64,000 bases of DNA from Rouxiella aceris (GCF_012933545.1 NZ_JAADJU010000008.1:1-64000); one strand, 5' to 3'; positions 24,362 through 35,145 are shown, counted from the first letter of the stretch. Notes: generated by a model from the letters alone, not told the origin. Translations and numbers: made by a program.

Positions 24362-25735
24362 ATGTCTAACAGCGCATTAAGTGTCGTGATCCTTGCTGCT
24401 GGCAAGGGTACGCGTATGTACTCCAATCTTCCCAAGGTGCTGCATCCTCTTGCAGGAAAATCCATGGTTCAGCATGTGATCGATGCGGCAACGCGCCTGG
24501 GTGCCAATCAGGTGCACCTGGTGTATGGCCACGGCGCAGACTTGCTGAAGCAGAATCTGGCTGGCAGCGAACTGAATTGGGTATTACAAGCTGAGCAGTT
24601 GGGTACCGGACATGCCATGCAGCAGGCGGCACCTTATTTTGCCGATGATGAAGACGTGTTAATGCTCTACGGCGATGTGCCGTTGATTGCCGTCGAGACG
24701 CTGCAAAGACTCCTCGACGCCAAACCACAGGGCGGCATTGGCCTGTTGACCGTAAAACTCGAAGATCCCACCGGCTATGGCCGTATCCTGCGTGAAAATG
24801 GCGAGGTCGTCGGCATTATCGAGCAGAAAGATGCTTCCGCTGAGCAACTGAAGATCAATGAAATCAATACCGGCATTCTGGTGGCCAACGGTGCCTGTTT
24901 AAAACGCTGGTTAGGCCAGCTGCGCAACAATAATGCCCAGGGCGAATATTACATCACCGATATTATTGCCATGGCCCATGCCGAAGGTCAGCAGGTGGCA
25001 ACGGTACATCCAGCCCGTCTTAGCGAGGTTGAAGGCGTCAACAACCGCCTGCAACTGTCGCGTCTTGAACGCGTTTATCAGAGTGAGCAGGCCGAACGTC
25101 TGCTGCTGGCCGGTGTGATGCTAATGGATGCCGCCCGCTTTGATCTCCGCGGTGAGCTTTCTCACGGTATTGATGTCACTATCGACGTCAATGTGGTGAT
25201 CGAAGGCAAAGTGACGCTGGGCGACCGGGTTAAAATCGGTGCCGGTTGTGTGCTGAAAAACTGCACCATTGGTGACGATTGCGAAATCAGCCCCTATAGT
25301 GTGTTTGACGGTGCCACTTTGCAGGCCGACTGCACCGTGGGACCTTTTGCGCGTTTGCGTCCTGGCGCCGAGCTGGCACAAGGTGCCCATGTCGGCAACT
25401 TTGTCGAAATGAAAAAAGCACGTCTCGGCGTCGGTTCCAAAGCCGGCCATCTCAGCTATCTTGGTGATGCGCAGATTGGCAATAACGTCAATATTGGCGC
25501 TGGCACCATCACCTGCAACTATGACGGTGTCAATAAATCACAAACCGTTATTGGCGATAACGTGTTTGTCGGTTCCGATACGCAATTGGTGGCACCGGTT
25601 TGCGTAGGCGATAATGTCACTATTGCCGCAGGCACCACCGTGACCCGTGATGTCGCCGCCGGTGGGCTGCTGATTAGCCGCGTGGCACAGGTGCATAAGC
25701 AGCAGTGGCAGCGTCCGCTCAAGAAGACGTCCTAA
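24362..25735 (+). CDS. glmU: bifunctional UDP-GlcNAc pyrophosphorylase GlmU
   Basis: Bifunctional enzyme of UDP-N-acetylglucosamine synthesis, 457 residues from the ATG at 24362 with AGG six bases upstream. The N-terminal uridyltransferase has [11 protein letters not shown] and LYGDVPLI. The C-terminal acetyltransferase is a left-handed beta helix of hexapeptide repeats (about 250-440) with [12 protein letters not shown] and NYDGVNK. An in-frame TTG at 24356 is possible but unnecessary. Its product feeds peptidoglycan and LPS. glmS follows after 230 bp. Confidence 0.97.
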   Translation: MSNSALSVVILAAGKGTRMYSNLPKVLHPLAGKSMVQHVIDAATRLGANQVHLVYGHGADLLKQNLAGSELNWVLQAEQLGTGHAMQQAAPYFADDEDVLMLYGDVPLIAVETLQRLLDAKPQGGIGLLTVKLEDPTGYGRILRENGEVVGIIEQKDASAEQLKINEINTGILVANGACLKRWLGQLRNNNAQGEYYITDIIAMAHAEGQQVATVHPARLSEVEGVNNRLQLSRLERVYQSEQAERLLLAGVMLMDAARFDLRGELSHGIDVTIDVNVVIEGKVTLGDRVKIGAGCVLKNCTIGDDCEISPYSVFDGATLQADCTVGPFARLRPGAELAQGAHVGNFVEMKKARLGVGSKAGHLSYLGDAQIGNNVNIGAGTITCNYDGVNKSQTVIGDNVFVGSDTQLVAPVCVGDNVTIAAGTTVTRDVAAGGLLISRVAQVHKQQWQRPLKKTS

Positions 25736-25745
25736 GTCATCATCT

Positions 25746-25780
25746 GCCAGGTGCGGGCGTTCTGCACCTGGCGGGTTTTA
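25746..25780 (+). terminator. possible glmU terminator or attenuator
   Basis: Perfect stem GCCAGGTGC (25746-25754) and GCACCTGGC (25764-25772), followed by GGGTTTTA. The T-run is short, so it may only partly terminate between glmU and glmS. Confidence 0.55.
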
Positions 25781-25928
25781 TCTATTGTGTTTTGCATTGC
25801 GTTTCGTCTGTTTCGCAGCCTGACAGCAATGCAAAACATAATAATCCCCTTCTCTACAAGGCTCGGGGAACCCGCGCGGCTTGCTGGCAAGACCGAAGCG
25901 GCTATCAATCAGGTTGAAGGCATCAAAA

Positions 25929-25958
25929 AAGATCTGCAAACAGATCTTCTATAGGAAT
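25929..25958 (+). promoter_or_regulatory. glmS leader hairpin and ribosome binding site
   Basis: A perfect 8-bp hairpin AAGATCTG-CAAA-CAGATCTT (25929-25948) ends 5 bases before the AGGAAT ribosome binding site of glmS. In E. coli the glmS leader is the target of the GlmZ small RNA. Whether this hairpin has that role is inference. Confidence 0.45.
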
Positions 25959-25965
25959 AAAACTG

Positions 25966-27795
25966 ATGTGTGGAATTGTTGGCGCAGTAGCGCAACGCGA
26001 TATTGCTGAAATTCTGTTAGAAGGGTTACGCCGTCTGGAATACCGCGGTTATGACTCTGCCGGTTTGGCCGTAGTGGATAACGAAGGTCATATGGGCCGT
26101 TTGCGTCGTCTGGGCAAAGTACAGATGCTGGCCGAAGCGCTGGATGCCCATCCGCTGCACGGTGGCACCGGTATTGCGCACACCCGCTGGGCAACGCATG
26201 GCGAACCTTCCGAGATCAATGCTCACCCGCATATCTCTGATTATATCGCTGTGGTGCATAACGGCATTATTGAAAACCACGAACCCCTGCGTGAGCTGTT
26301 GATTGCGCGCGGTTACCGTTTTGACTCGCAGACCGATACCGAAGTGGTCGCCCATCTGGTGCACTGGGAGTTATTACAGGGCGGTACACTGCTGGAAGCG
26401 GTGTTACGTGTTATCCCTCAGCTGCGTGGCGCCTATGGCACTGTGGTGATGGATAAACGCGACCCTTCCGTGCTGGTGGCTGCGCGTTCTGGTAGTCCGC
26501 TGGTCATTGGCCGCGGCGTTGGCGAAAACTTTATTGCCTCCGATCAGCTGGCACTGTTGCCGGTCACCCGTCGTTTTATGTTCCTCGAAGAAGGCGATGT
26601 TGCCGAGATCAAACGTCGTTCTGTGCAGGTGTTTGATAAACAGGGTAAACCTGTAGAACGCGCTGAAATCGAATCTAAAGTGCAGTATGACGCCGGTGAT
26701 AAAGGCGCTTACCGCCATTACATGCAAAAAGAGATTTACGAACAGCCGCTTGCGATTAAAAACACCCTGGAAGGCCGTTTCAGCCAAGGGAAAATCAATC
26801 TCAGTGAGCTGGGTGAACAGGCAGATGACATGCTGGCTAAAGTGCAGCACGTGCAGATTATTGCCTGTGGCACCTCCTATCACTCGGGTATGGTTGCGCG
26901 CTACTGGTTTGAAGCGCTGGCTGGCGTACCTTGCGATGTGGAAATTGCCTCTGAGTTTCGCTATCGCAAATCAGCGGTGCGTCCTGGCAGCCTGATTATT
27001 ACCCTGTCTCAGTCGGGTGAAACCGCCGATACCCTGGCGGCGCTGCGCCTGTCAAAAGAGCTGGGCTATCTGGGTTCGCTGGCGGTTTGTAACGTGGCCG
27101 GTTCTTCACTGGTGCGCGAATCCGATCTGGCGTTAATGACCCGAGCTGGCACTGAGATTGGTGTTGCTTCAACCAAGGCATTTACCACCCAGTTGACCGT
27201 CCTGCTGATGCTGGTGGCGCGTGTTGGCCGTCTGAAGGGCATGAGTGAACAGCTTGAACACGACATTGTTCACGGGCTGCAGGCACTGCCTGCGCGCATT
27301 GAACAGATGCTGTCGCTGGATAAAACCATTGAAGCGCTGGCCGAAGGTTTCTCTGACAAACATCATGCACTGTTCCTCGGACGTGGCGATCAATATCCGA
27401 TAGCCATGGAAGGGGCGCTGAAGCTGAAAGAGATCTCCTATATTCATGCCGAAGCCTACGCCGCCGGTGAGTTAAAACACGGTCCTCTGGCGCTGATTGA
27501 TGCGGATATGCCGGTTATCGTCGTTGCACCAAACAACGAACTGCTGGAAAAACTGAAATCCAACATTGAAGAAGTGCGCGCGCGCGGTGGCGAGCTGTAT
27601 GTCTTTGCCGATCAGGATGCCGGTTTTACCGACAGCGATGGCATGAAAATCATTCAGCTGCCCCATGTAGAAGATATTGTGGCGCCGATTTTCTACACCG
27701 TGCCGTTACAGCTTTTGGCGTACCACGTTGCCTTGATTAAAGGCACCGATGTCGATCAGCCACGTAATTTGGCGAAATCGGTAACGGTAGAATAA
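25966..27795 (+). CDS. glmS: glucosamine-6-phosphate synthase (isomerizing)
   Basis: Converts fructose 6-phosphate and glutamine to glucosamine 6-phosphate. It has 609 residues as in E. coli. The class II glutaminase begins MCGIVGAV with the catalytic Cys exposed after Met removal. Two SIS sugar-isomerase domains follow ([32 protein letters not shown]). The conserved 3' end (LAKSVTVE) is the site recognised by the TnsD protein of Tn7, so this gene marks an attTn7. Confidence 0.97.
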   Translation: MCGIVGAVAQRDIAEILLEGLRRLEYRGYDSAGLAVVDNEGHMGRLRRLGKVQMLAEALDAHPLHGGTGIAHTRWATHGEPSEINAHPHISDYIAVVHNGIIENHEPLRELLIARGYRFDSQTDTEVVAHLVHWELLQGGTLLEAVLRVIPQLRGAYGTVVMDKRDPSVLVAARSGSPLVIGRGVGENFIASDQLALLPVTRRFMFLEEGDVAEIKRRSVQVFDKQGKPVERAEIESKVQYDAGDKGAYRHYMQKEIYEQPLAIKNTLEGRFSQGKINLSELGEQADDMLAKVQHVQIIACGTSYHSGMVARYWFEALAGVPCDVEIASEFRYRKSAVRPGSLIITLSQSGETADTLAALRLSKELGYLGSLAVCNVAGSSLVRESDLALMTRAGTEIGVASTKAFTTQLTVLLMLVARVGRLKGMSEQLEHDIVHGLQALPARIEQMLSLDKTIEALAEGFSDKHHALFLGRGDQYPIAMEGALKLKEISYIHAEAYAAGELKHGPLALIDADMPVIVVAPNNELLEKLKSNIEEVRARGGELYVFADQDAGFTDSDGMKIIQLPHVEDIVAPIFYTVPLQLLAYHVALIKGTDVDQPRNLAKSVTVE

Positions 27796-27818
27796 AAAAT
27801 GTTGTCGCCCAAGGTAAT

Positions 27819-27841
27819 TGTGGGCGGTCAATAACGTGGTA
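27819..27841. mobile_element. possible Tn7-family transposon end relic at attTn7
   Basis: TGTGGGCGG begins 23 bases after the glmS stop, close to the 25-base insertion distance of Tn7, and matches the Tn7 terminal 8 bp TGTGGGCG. The following bases (GTCAATAACGT then TAAA) resemble a TnsB-binding repeat. No transposase gene and no second end were found. Coincidence with the glmS terminator hairpin (CGCCCA 27806-27811 / TGGGCG 27821-27826) is the main alternative. Confidence 0.4.
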
Positions 27842-27850
27842 AATAGCAAA

Positions 27851-27889
27851 AATCCGGTGGTGCTGTTACAAAGCACTCCGGATTTTTTT
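27851..27889 (+). terminator. glmS terminator
   Basis: Stem AATCCGG (27851-27857) with CCGGATT (27878-27884), an inner pairing GTGCT/AGCAC, and a T-run to 27889. Confidence 0.88.
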
Positions 27890-28077
27890 ATGGTTAAATT
27901 AATAAAACAACTGCTACTGAATAAATATTAGCTATACAAATCAATATATTAACTTTAAAGTCCAGGTTTTTATATTTTATCTATATGGGTTTTATTGAAG
28001 AGCTTTAGGCAACTTAGAATTATAAATTTTTTTAATGACTCTTTTGTTGAAAATACTAGGGCGTTTTAAAAACTTAT

Positions 28078-28518
28078 TCAGCGGCAATTTGTATATGTCG
28101 TATTTCCAATCTGGTTTGCAGTACAACTAATACTTTTTTGAATTGGCATTTGAGGTAACGCAGGAGACACCGTTTTCTGGTTCTGGGATGTATTTTTAAG
28201 TTGCTCATAGAGCAAGGTTTTTTGTTGATATTTGATTTGAGCATCCGTTTGCACTTTACTCGTACTCAGCAAAACTCGGCAGTTTACATAGGCATCTGAG
28301 CCAGGTATTGCCCCATAAGATCTGCATTGCTGGTCATCTGTCGTTGCTTGTCCCTGCTGGCTAATAGCAAGTCTTTTAAGGCTTTCTTGTCTTATTTCAT
28401 AGCCTCTTGTTCCAGGCAAGCAATCATCCCAAGCGACCAATCCGGTAGCGCAGTCTAACGGATGATTTGCACATCCAGATAGCATCAGAAAAGCTGTCAT
28501 GCCAACCCAAATTTTCAT
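28078..28518 (-). CDS. putative lipoprotein of unknown function
   Basis: Predicted protein of 146 residues. It has a lipoprotein signal peptide: MKIWVG, a short hydrophobic stretch and lipobox LSGC, so Cys16 would be lipidated. The mature part is hydrophilic with six further Cys residues, and ends CTANQIGNTTYTNCR. No function is recognised. It lies alone on the minus strand between glmS and pstS, in clearly AT-rich DNA behind the attTn7 position, which suggests acquired cargo. The ribosome binding site is weak, so confidence rests on the signal peptide and open length. Confidence 0.65.
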   Translation of the reverse strand: MKIWVGMTAFLMLSGCANHPLDCATGLVAWDDCLPGTRGYEIRQESLKRLAISQQGQATTDDQQCRSYGAIPGSDAYVNCRVLLSTSKVQTDAQIKYQQKTLLYEQLKNTSQNQKTVSPALPQMPIQKSISCTANQIGNTTYTNCR

Positions 28519-28878
28519 TCTGATATCTCATATTGTTTTGGTGGTTTTTTCTTGGTTTTATTTAATTTACGTTAGAGGTGTTTTTTCACCAAAATATTTT
28601 CAATATATTGAACGGACTCATGTTTGTATTCCAGCGATCTCTCTAGCTTGTGGCCTGGATAATCGTATCTTTTTGATAGCGATCATAAGTGCCTCTCTCC
28701 TTCCTCTAAGGAGAAAAACCGACCTATTAAGTACGCCATTTGTCGGCAAGATCACCCTTTTATGGCTTCTTTGGGTGCACCGTAACTAAATCTGTCATAA
28801 AGCCTTTATAGTCTCTAACCGGCATGGGATGGGCGATTGGGCAAATCCGCCGTCAGCTTTCTGTTTACATTATGCCCT
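28519..28878. other. AT-rich spacer upstream of the pst operon
   Basis: A 360-bp gap. An open frame at 28499-28789 has no ribosome binding site and overlaps the divergent lipoprotein start. A single Pho half-box CTGTCAT lies at 28792-28798. Nothing else was assigned. Confidence 0.5.
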
Positions 28879-28929
28879 TTGTCATAAAACTGTAATATAA
28901 ACTACATTTTACTGTCACCAAACTGTCCT
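28879..28929 (+). promoter_or_regulatory. two Pho boxes of the pst promoter
   Basis: TTGTCATAAAACTGTAAT (28879-28896) and CTGTCACCAAACTGTCCT (28912-28929) each contain two heptamers 11 bp apart, matching the PhoB box. They are offset by 33 bp, three helical turns. A TATTTT -10 candidate follows at 28929-28934. This predicts induction of pstSCAB-phoU by phosphate starvation through PhoBR. Confidence 0.88.
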
Positions 28930-29006
28930 ATTTTCCTCCTGTGCCAAACACTTTACTAAGCTTCGACTAGAGTCGACTCAAATAAAAAACCCACCAGGAG
29001 TGGAAC

Positions 29007-30047
29007 ATGAAACTGATGCGTACCACCGTCGCCGGTATTGTGGCAGCGACCTTCTCTTTAACAGCAATGTCTGCCTTCTCAGCAACCAATCTGACCGGCG
29101 CAGGCGGCACTTTCCCAGCCCCAGTTTATGCTAAATGGGCTGATGCTTATCAAAAAGCCACCGGCGTTCAGGTTAACTACCAGGGCATCGGTTCTTCAGG
29201 CGGCGTGAAACAAATCATCGCTAAAACCATCGACTTTGGTGCCTCTGACGCACCAATGAGCGATGCTGACCTGGAAAAAAATGGTCTGTTCCAGTTTCCT
29301 ACCGTAATCGGTGGTGTTGTGCTGGCAGTAAATATCCCTGGTATTAAATCAGGTGAACTGACACTGGACGGCAAAGCTCTGGGTGATATCTACCTGGGTA
29401 AAATCAAAAAGTGGAATGATGCAGAAATCACCAAACTGAACCCAGGCTTGAAACTGCCAGACACCAATATTGCTGTCGTGCGCCGTGCCGATGGTTCAGG
29501 TACCTCTTTCGTTTTCACCAGCTACCTGTCTAAAGCCAACGCCGACTGGAAAAAAGATATCGGTATCGGTACTACCGTTAACTGGCCAACCGGTCTGGGC
29601 GGCAAGGGTAACGATGGTGTTGCAGCCTTTGTTCAGCGTCTGCCAGGCTCAATTGGTTATGTTGAATACGCTTACGCCAAACAGAACAACCTGACTTATA
29701 CCAAACTGGTTGATGCCAGCGGCAAGGCTATCGCTCCTTCTGAAGCTGCGTTCAGCGCTGCTGCCAAAGGCGCTGACTGGAGCAAAAGCTTCGCTCAAGA
29801 CCTGACGTACCAGCAGGGCGACAACGCATGGCCAATCTCTTCCACCACCTTTATCCTGATCTACAAACAGCAGCAAGATGCCGCCAAAGGCGCAGAAGTG
29901 CTGAAGTTCTTTGATTGGGCATATAAAAATGGTGACAAGCTGACCACCGGTCTGGATTACGCCTCTCTGCCACAGTCTGTGGTTGAGCAAATCCATGCAG
30001 CCTGGAAAACCAACGTTAAAGACAGCAGCGGCAAAGCACTTTACTAG
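29007..30047 (+). CDS. pstS: phosphate ABC transporter periplasmic binding protein
   Basis: Periplasmic phosphate receptor of 346 residues. The signal peptide is about residues 1-25 (cut before ATNLTGAGG). Phosphate-binding segments [29 protein letters not shown] and [11 protein letters not shown] are present. Strong AGGAG precedes the start. It supplies phosphate to PstCAB and is the most highly expressed product of the operon in relatives. Confidence 0.97.
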   Translation: MKLMRTTVAGIVAATFSLTAMSAFSATNLTGAGGTFPAPVYAKWADAYQKATGVQVNYQGIGSSGGVKQIIAKTIDFGASDAPMSDADLEKNGLFQFPTVIGGVVLAVNIPGIKSGELTLDGKALGDIYLGKIKKWNDAEITKLNPGLKLPDTNIAVVRRADGSGTSFVFTSYLSKANADWKKDIGIGTTVNWPTGLGGKGNDGVAAFVQRLPGSIGYVEYAYAKQNNLTYTKLVDASGKAIAPSEAAFSAAAKGADWSKSFAQDLTYQQGDNAWPISSTTFILIYKQQQDAAKGAEVLKFFDWAYKNGDKLTTGLDYASLPQSVVEQIHAAWKTNVKDSSGKALY

Positions 30048-30090
30048 TCGCAGGCCCCCGGTCTGAGATAAAGTACGAGTCTTCTGTCTC

Positions 30091-30124
30091 ATTCTCTCCC
30101 GATAACGTATTGTCGGGGGAGAAT
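30091..30124 (+). repeat. pstS-pstC intercistronic stem-loop
   Basis: A 15-bp stem with two G-U pairs and a CGTA loop (30091-30105 with 30110-30124), no T-run. It lies 43 bases past pstS. It could stabilise the pstS end of the message or attenuate pstC, fitting the need for excess binding protein. Confidence 0.65.
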
Positions 30125-30149
30125 TAAATCTGAATAAGAAGAGAGTGGT

Positions 30150-31106
30150 ATGGCTGAAAATAAGCCGTCTATTAAAGCCCCAGGCAAACATGGTGACATT
30201 ATCTTCAGCGCGCTGGTTAAACTGGCTGCGCTGATTACGCTATTGTTACTCGGCGGTATTATCGTCTCGCTGTTTATTGCATCTTTGCCCAGCATGGAAA
30301 AGTTCGGCCTTTCCTTTCTGTGGAATAAAACCTGGGATGTGCCAAATGAACAGTTTGGTGCGCTGGTGCCGATTTACGGCACGGTGGTGACCTCGATTAT
30401 TGCCCTGCTGATTGCCGTTCCCGTCAGCTTTGGTATTTCTCTGTTTTTGACTGAACTGGCTCCTAACTGGCTGAAGCGTCCGTTGGGGATAGCCATTGAA
30501 CTGCTGGCGGCGATCCCCAGTATTGTTTATGGCATGTGGGGCCTGTTTGTATTTGCGCCGTTATTTGCCACCTATTTTCAACAGCCTGTCGGCGATGTGC
30601 TGTCCGGCGTTCCGATTGTCGGCGCACTCTTTGCCGGTCCGGGATTTGGTATTGGTATCCTGGCGGCTGGCGTGATCCTGGCGATCATGATTATTCCTTA
30701 TATTGCCTCGGTGATGCGTGATGTGTTTGAGCAAACGCCGGTGATGATGAAAGAATCGGCTTACGGCATTGGCTGCACCACCTGGGAAGTGATTTGGCGC
30801 ATTGTTTTGCCTTTCACCAAGAATGGGGTGATTGGCGGCATTATGCTGGGCCTGGGACGTGCGCTCGGTGAAACCATGGCGGTGACCTTTATCATCGGTA
30901 ACACCTACCAGCTCGACAGCGCATCGCTATATATGCCGGGTAACAGTATTACCTCCGCCCTGGCTAATGAATTTGCCGAAGCGGCATCAGGTCTGCATAC
31001 CTCTGCGCTGATGGAACTTGGCCTGATCCTGTTTGTGATCACCTTTATTGTGCTGGCATTATCAAAACTGATGATCCTGCGCCTGGCCAAGAGTGAGGGC
31101 CGTTAA
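30150..31106 (+). CDS. pstC: phosphate ABC transporter permease PstC
   Basis: Inner-membrane permease of 318 residues with six predicted transmembrane segments. The ABC-permease EAA-type loop is near [20 protein letters not shown], and [14 protein letters not shown] follows. It pairs with PstA to form the phosphate channel. Its stop overlaps the pstA start in TAATG. Confidence 0.96.
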   Translation: MAENKPSIKAPGKHGDIIFSALVKLAALITLLLLGGIIVSLFIASLPSMEKFGLSFLWNKTWDVPNEQFGALVPIYGTVVTSIIALLIAVPVSFGISLFLTELAPNWLKRPLGIAIELLAAIPSIVYGMWGLFVFAPLFATYFQQPVGDVLSGVPIVGALFAGPGFGIGILAAGVILAIMIIPYIASVMRDVFEQTPVMMKESAYGIGCTTWEVIWRIVLPFTKNGVIGGIMLGLGRALGETMAVTFIIGNTYQLDSASLYMPGNSITSALANEFAEAASGLHTSALMELGLILFVITFIVLALSKLMILRLAKSEGR

Positions 31107-31996
31107 TGATGGCAACGCTTGAAATGCAAAGCAACGACGCGCTCTTGCAATCCCGCCGCAAACGTCAGGCATGGCGTCGACAGAAAAACCGCATCGCGCT
31201 GATCCTGTCAATGTGCACCATGATTTTTGGGTTGTTCTGGCTGGTGTGGATCCTGTTTACTACGGTGTCCAAAGGCATCGATGGCATGACATTGGCGCTG
31301 TTTACCGAAAACACACCACCACCCAATACGGCGGGTGGCGGTCTGGCTAACGCCCTGGCGGGCAGTGGCTTACTAATTGTATGGGCCACCGTGTTTGGTA
31401 CTCCACTGGGCATTATGGCCGGTGTCTACCTGGCAGAATATGGTCGCAAGTCCTGGTTGGCTGAAGTGATCCGCTTTATTAACGATATTTTGCTTTCTGC
31501 GCCTTCTATCGTTGTCGGTCTGTTTGTTTACACCATTATGGTGGCAAAAATGGGCCACTTCTCAGGCTGGGCCGGCGTTATTGCCCTGGCGCTGTTGCAG
31601 GTTCCTATTGTTATTCGCACCACGGAAAATATGCTCAAACTGGTACCGGATAGCCTGCGTGAAGCGGCGTATGCGTTAGGAACGCCAAAATGGAAGATGA
31701 TCTCTGCTATCACGCTAAAAGCGTCGGTATCCGGCATTATCACCGGCATACTGCTGGCCATTGCGCGTATTGCCGGTGAAACCGCTCCCTTGCTGTTTAC
31801 CTCGCTCTCCAACCAGTTCTGGAGCACCGATTTAATGCAGCCGATCGCTAACCTGCCGGTTACCATTTTCAAATTTGCCATGAGTCCGTTTTCCCAATGG
31901 CAGGAGATGGCCTGGGCAGGCGTATTGCTGATTACGGTTTGTGTGCTGCTGTTGAATATCATTGCTCGCGTGATTTTCGCCAAGAAAAAGCAGTGA
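31106..31996 (+). CDS. pstA: phosphate ABC transporter permease PstA
   Basis: Second phosphate permease subunit, 296 residues, as long as E. coli PstA. The EAA-type loop is [20 protein letters not shown], and [13 protein letters not shown] follows. The start overlaps pstC by one base, and a second ATG three bases on is equally good. Translational coupling with pstC is likely. Confidence 0.96.
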   Translation: MMATLEMQSNDALLQSRRKRQAWRRQKNRIALILSMCTMIFGLFWLVWILFTTVSKGIDGMTLALFTENTPPPNTAGGGLANALAGSGLLIVWATVFGTPLGIMAGVYLAEYGRKSWLAEVIRFINDILLSAPSIVVGLFVYTIMVAKMGHFSGWAGVIALALLQVPIVIRTTENMLKLVPDSLREAAYALGTPKWKMISAITLKASVSGIITGILLAIARIAGETAPLLFTSLSNQFWSTDLMQPIANLPVTIFKFAMSPFSQWQEMAWAGVLLITVCVLLLNIIARVIFAKKKQ

Positions 31997-32011
31997 AGAC
32001 AAAAATATTGA

Positions 32012-32806
<795 letters not shown>

Positions 32807-32970
32807 TTGCCTGCCTGTCTCAAAAGGCTAACTACACTTGCCATCTCGGGCTTGAAGCGAGCTTGAAACCCCCATGTATTTACTTACAATGCGGTTTCCG
32901 CTGGCAGTCTGCCCAACCTGGCTATGTTCTCTACGCCTACTGAGATAGGCATGGGTTTACAGGAAATACG

Positions 32971-33711
32971 ATGGATAATTTAAACCTAAACAAACATATT
33001 TCCGCCCAGTTCAACGCAGAACTTGAGCATATTCGTACTCAGGTTCTTGCCATGGGCGGGCTGGTTGAACAGCAGCTTACCGACGCCATCACTGCCATGC
33101 ACAATCAGGATGGTGAACTGGCTGAACGCGTTATCAAGGGTGATGACAAGGTCAATATGATGGAAGTGGCCATTGATGAAGCCTGCGTGCGCATTATTGC
33201 CAAACGTCAGCCTACCGCCAGCGATCTGCGGATGGTGATGGCCATTATCAAGACCATTTCTGAACTTGAACGTATTGGTGATGTGGCGGATAAAATTTGT
33301 CGCACTGCGCTTGAGAAATTCTCCCATTTGCATCAGCCGCTGTTAGTCAGCCTTGAGTCTTTGGGCCGCCATACCGTGCAGATGCTGCATGATGTACTGG
33401 ATGCTTTTGCGCGTATGGATCTCGATGAAGCCATTCGTATTTATCGCGAAGACAAGAAGGTCGATCAGGAATATGAGGGCATCGTGCGTCAATTGATGAC
33501 TTATATGATGGAAGACCCGCGCACCATCCCGAGCGTACTGACGGCGTTGTTCTGCGCGCGTTCCATCGAGCGTATTGGCGATCGCTGCCAGAATATCTGC
33601 GAGATTATTTTTTACTTCGTTAAAGGCCAGGACTTCCGTCACGTGGGTGGCGATGCGCTGGAGAAATTGCTGGCAGGTGAAAAACTACAGCCAGGCGATA
33701 AAAGCGAATAG
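32971..33711 (+). CDS. phoU: phosphate signalling protein PhoU
   Basis: Negative modulator of PhoR and the Pst transporter, 246 residues. It is two repeated three-helix bundles with the metal-binding signatures [12 protein letters not shown] and [12 protein letters not shown]. It links Pst activity to the PhoBR system. It is separated from pstB by 164 bp and followed by two terminators. Confidence 0.96.
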   Translation: MDNLNLNKHISAQFNAELEHIRTQVLAMGGLVEQQLTDAITAMHNQDGELAERVIKGDDKVNMMEVAIDEACVRIIAKRQPTASDLRMVMAIIKTISELERIGDVADKICRTALEKFSHLHQPLLVSLESLGRHTVQMLHDVLDAFARMDLDEAIRIYREDKKVDQEYEGIVRQLMTYMMEDPRTIPSVLTALFCARSIERIGDRCQNICEIIFYFVKGQDFRHVGGDALEKLLAGEKLQPGDKSE

Positions 33712-33723
33712 TATCCTGTCGAT

Positions 33724-33757
33724 GCCCGATCGCTGTTAATCGGGCTGCCTGGTTTTT
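33724..33757 (+). terminator. pst-phoU terminator
   Basis: GCCCGAT (33724-33730) pairs with ATCGGGC (33739-33745), followed by TGCCTGGTTTTT. The T-run is slightly displaced from the stem. Confidence 0.7.
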
Positions 33758-33772
33758 GACCGGCATGACCAG

Positions 33773-33829
33773 AAAATGGCCCCCGCAACCCTGAGAAAAT
33801 TATCAACGGTTTGCGGGGGCCATTTTTTT
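33773..33829. terminator. bidirectional terminator between phoU and the TetR gene
   Basis: An 11-bp perfect GC stem GGCCCCCGCAA (33778-33788) / TTGCGGGGGCC (33811-33821) with T7 on the right and a short A-run on the left. It can end both phoU and the convergent regulator gene. Confidence 0.88.
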
Positions 33830-33832
33830 AGG

Positions 33833-34477
33833 CTAAATCATCAGATAACGCAAAGCGACCATCACCGCGAGCTGACGGTAATGGGCGGTTTGCGTATCAA
33901 ACTCGTCCGGGTCTTCAAATAACGCCCCAAAAGTGTATTGGTTGGCAACCTGATGCACGCAAAGACTGCTTATCAGGCGGTGAACATCTCGCGCCTGGGC
34001 ATCCTCTTTAAACAGATGGCTTTTTTTCCCGCGCTCAAGGATCTCATCCAGTACGGTCAATGCCGTTTGATTCAGCTGACGAATGCTGGTGGATTGACGG
34101 ATAAAACGTCCCCGCAGCATGTTTTCCGTTGAAACAATGCGGATAAATTCCGGATGCGAGACGTGAAAATCAAAACTGGCTTCTACCAGCTTAACGATCG
34201 CTTCGGCAGGGGGATAGGCGGATAGATCCAACTCAAGCTCATGTTGTCGCAAACAGCGATAAACATGCTCCAGCACCAGCATGTAGAGCGACTCTTTTGA
34301 TTTAAAGTGATAGACCACCATACGTTTGGTGGTATCAGCATTTGAGGCGATGTTTTCCATCCGGGCACCCATTAAACCGGACTCGGCAAACTCAGTGAGC
34401 GCACTATTAAATATGCGTAATTTGAGGCCAATTGGATCATTCTTTCGCCCCGTTGTCTGGGGACTTGGACTAGTCAG
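33833..34477 (-). CDS. TetR/AcrR-family regulator, probable CTG start
   Basis: TetR-type repressor. Starting at the first ATG-type codon (34372) would cut off half of the DNA-binding domain. In the same frame the sequence continues upstream with KLRIFNSALTEFAESGLMGA, which completes the TetR helix-turn-helix (then RMENIASNADTTKRMVVYHF). No ATG, GTG or TTG occurs in that extension before a stop at 34501-34503. CTG at 34477 is preceded by AAGGAG with a six-base spacer, giving 214 residues. The ligand-binding half is of unknown specificity. Confidence 0.8.
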   Translation of the reverse strand: MTSPSPQTTGRKNDPIGLKLRIFNSALTEFAESGLMGARMENIASNADTTKRMVVYHFKSKESLYMLVLEHVYRCLRQHELELDLSAYPPAEAIVKLVEASFDFHVSHPEFIRIVSTENMLRGRFIRQSTSIRQLNQTALTVLDEILERGKKSHLFKEDAQARDVHRLISSLCVHQVANQYTFGALFEDPDEFDTQTAHYRQLAVMVALRYLMI

Positions 34478-34837
34478 CGTCTTCTCCTTAGCGGAAACAG
34501 TGTCATCTTGCTAAAGAGTATCTATTGCCCGGCCCAGTTACAAATCAAAAAAATTTTATCCAAGTAAGGTACCACCACATCTGGCAATCCTGCATGCGCT
34601 GGGGCAAAGGGTTTCAACTATTTTCAACGCTCGAGTAAGTGATTTAACTTAAAAATGCAGTAACACTGCGCGTTTAACTATCGGCAATAATATTTATCAG
34701 CATAATTTTTTATAAATCATTAATTAATATCGCTAAGGTTAGCTGTTTATTTAATGTTGCCGGAATGTTTGTTTTATCTTTAATAATAGGCTTGTGTTAA
34801 CGTGGTAATTAGTATTACATTTATTTGTGTAACCTGG
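34478..34837. other. AT-rich intergenic stretch
   Basis: About 360 bp of strongly AT-rich DNA between the TetR-type gene and the ArcZ-like sRNA. It presumably contains the regulator's promoter. No ORF or hairpin terminator was identified. Confidence 0.5.
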
Positions 34838-34871
34838 TTATTGCTGTTTTTGTTTGGATTATTTTAAAGCA

Positions 34872-34999
34872 GATCTGAATCAAAAGTTTTTTTAATGGAA
34901 TGTGGTAGCTTAACTTTCAATGAAAACTATTCCTTTTCCCTGGTGTTGGTGTCGTGTGACACGCCCCGATTGACCTGCATGGCAATCGGGGATTTTTTT
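34872..34999 (+). ncRNA. ArcZ-like small RNA, copy 1
   Basis: Contains TTTTCCCTGGTGTTGG (34934-34949), nearly the conserved ArcZ seed of E. coli (TTTCCCTGGTGTTGG). A small hairpin GTGTC-GTGT-GACAC follows. The rho-independent terminator has stem CCCCGATTG (34964-34972) / CAATCGGGG (34983-34991) and seven Ts. This is the order seed, small hairpin, terminator seen in ArcZ. A candidate promoter (TTATTG 34838-34843, 16 bp, TATTTT 34860-34865) would start an RNA of about 128 nt, near the size of full-length ArcZ. The 5' end is uncertain. It lies between the TetR gene and yieH, not at the arcB locus. Confidence 0.75.
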
Positions 35000-35101
35000 A
35001 AGCAAAATTTATCGCTGATTCATTTATATAATATTAGTTAATCATGTAATCAATAAAAAACAGATTGTTTGCTAATAATATAATTAGTCTGATTGCTTAA
35101 T

Positions 35102-35133
35102 ATTCAGATACCCGCATTGGCTGATATCTGAAT
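35102..35133 (-). repeat. stem-loop downstream of yieH
   Basis: A 9-bp perfect inverted repeat ATTCAGATA (35102-35110) / TATCTGAAT (35125-35133), 12 bases after the yieH stop on the minus strand. No T-run, so a weak terminator or mRNA 3' end is only possible. Confidence 0.5.
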
Positions 35134-35145
35134 AATTCAGTAATA

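Noticed and set aside
25824-25954. Small frame (about 41 codons, ending KKDLQTDLL) just ahead of glmS
   Set aside because: It has no Shine-Dalgarno and includes the glmS leader hairpin; more likely untranslated leader.
28499-28789. Hydrophobic 96-codon frame between the lipoprotein gene and pstS
   Set aside because: It overlaps the start of the divergent lipoprotein gene and has no ribosome binding site. Hydrophobicity follows from AT-rich DNA.
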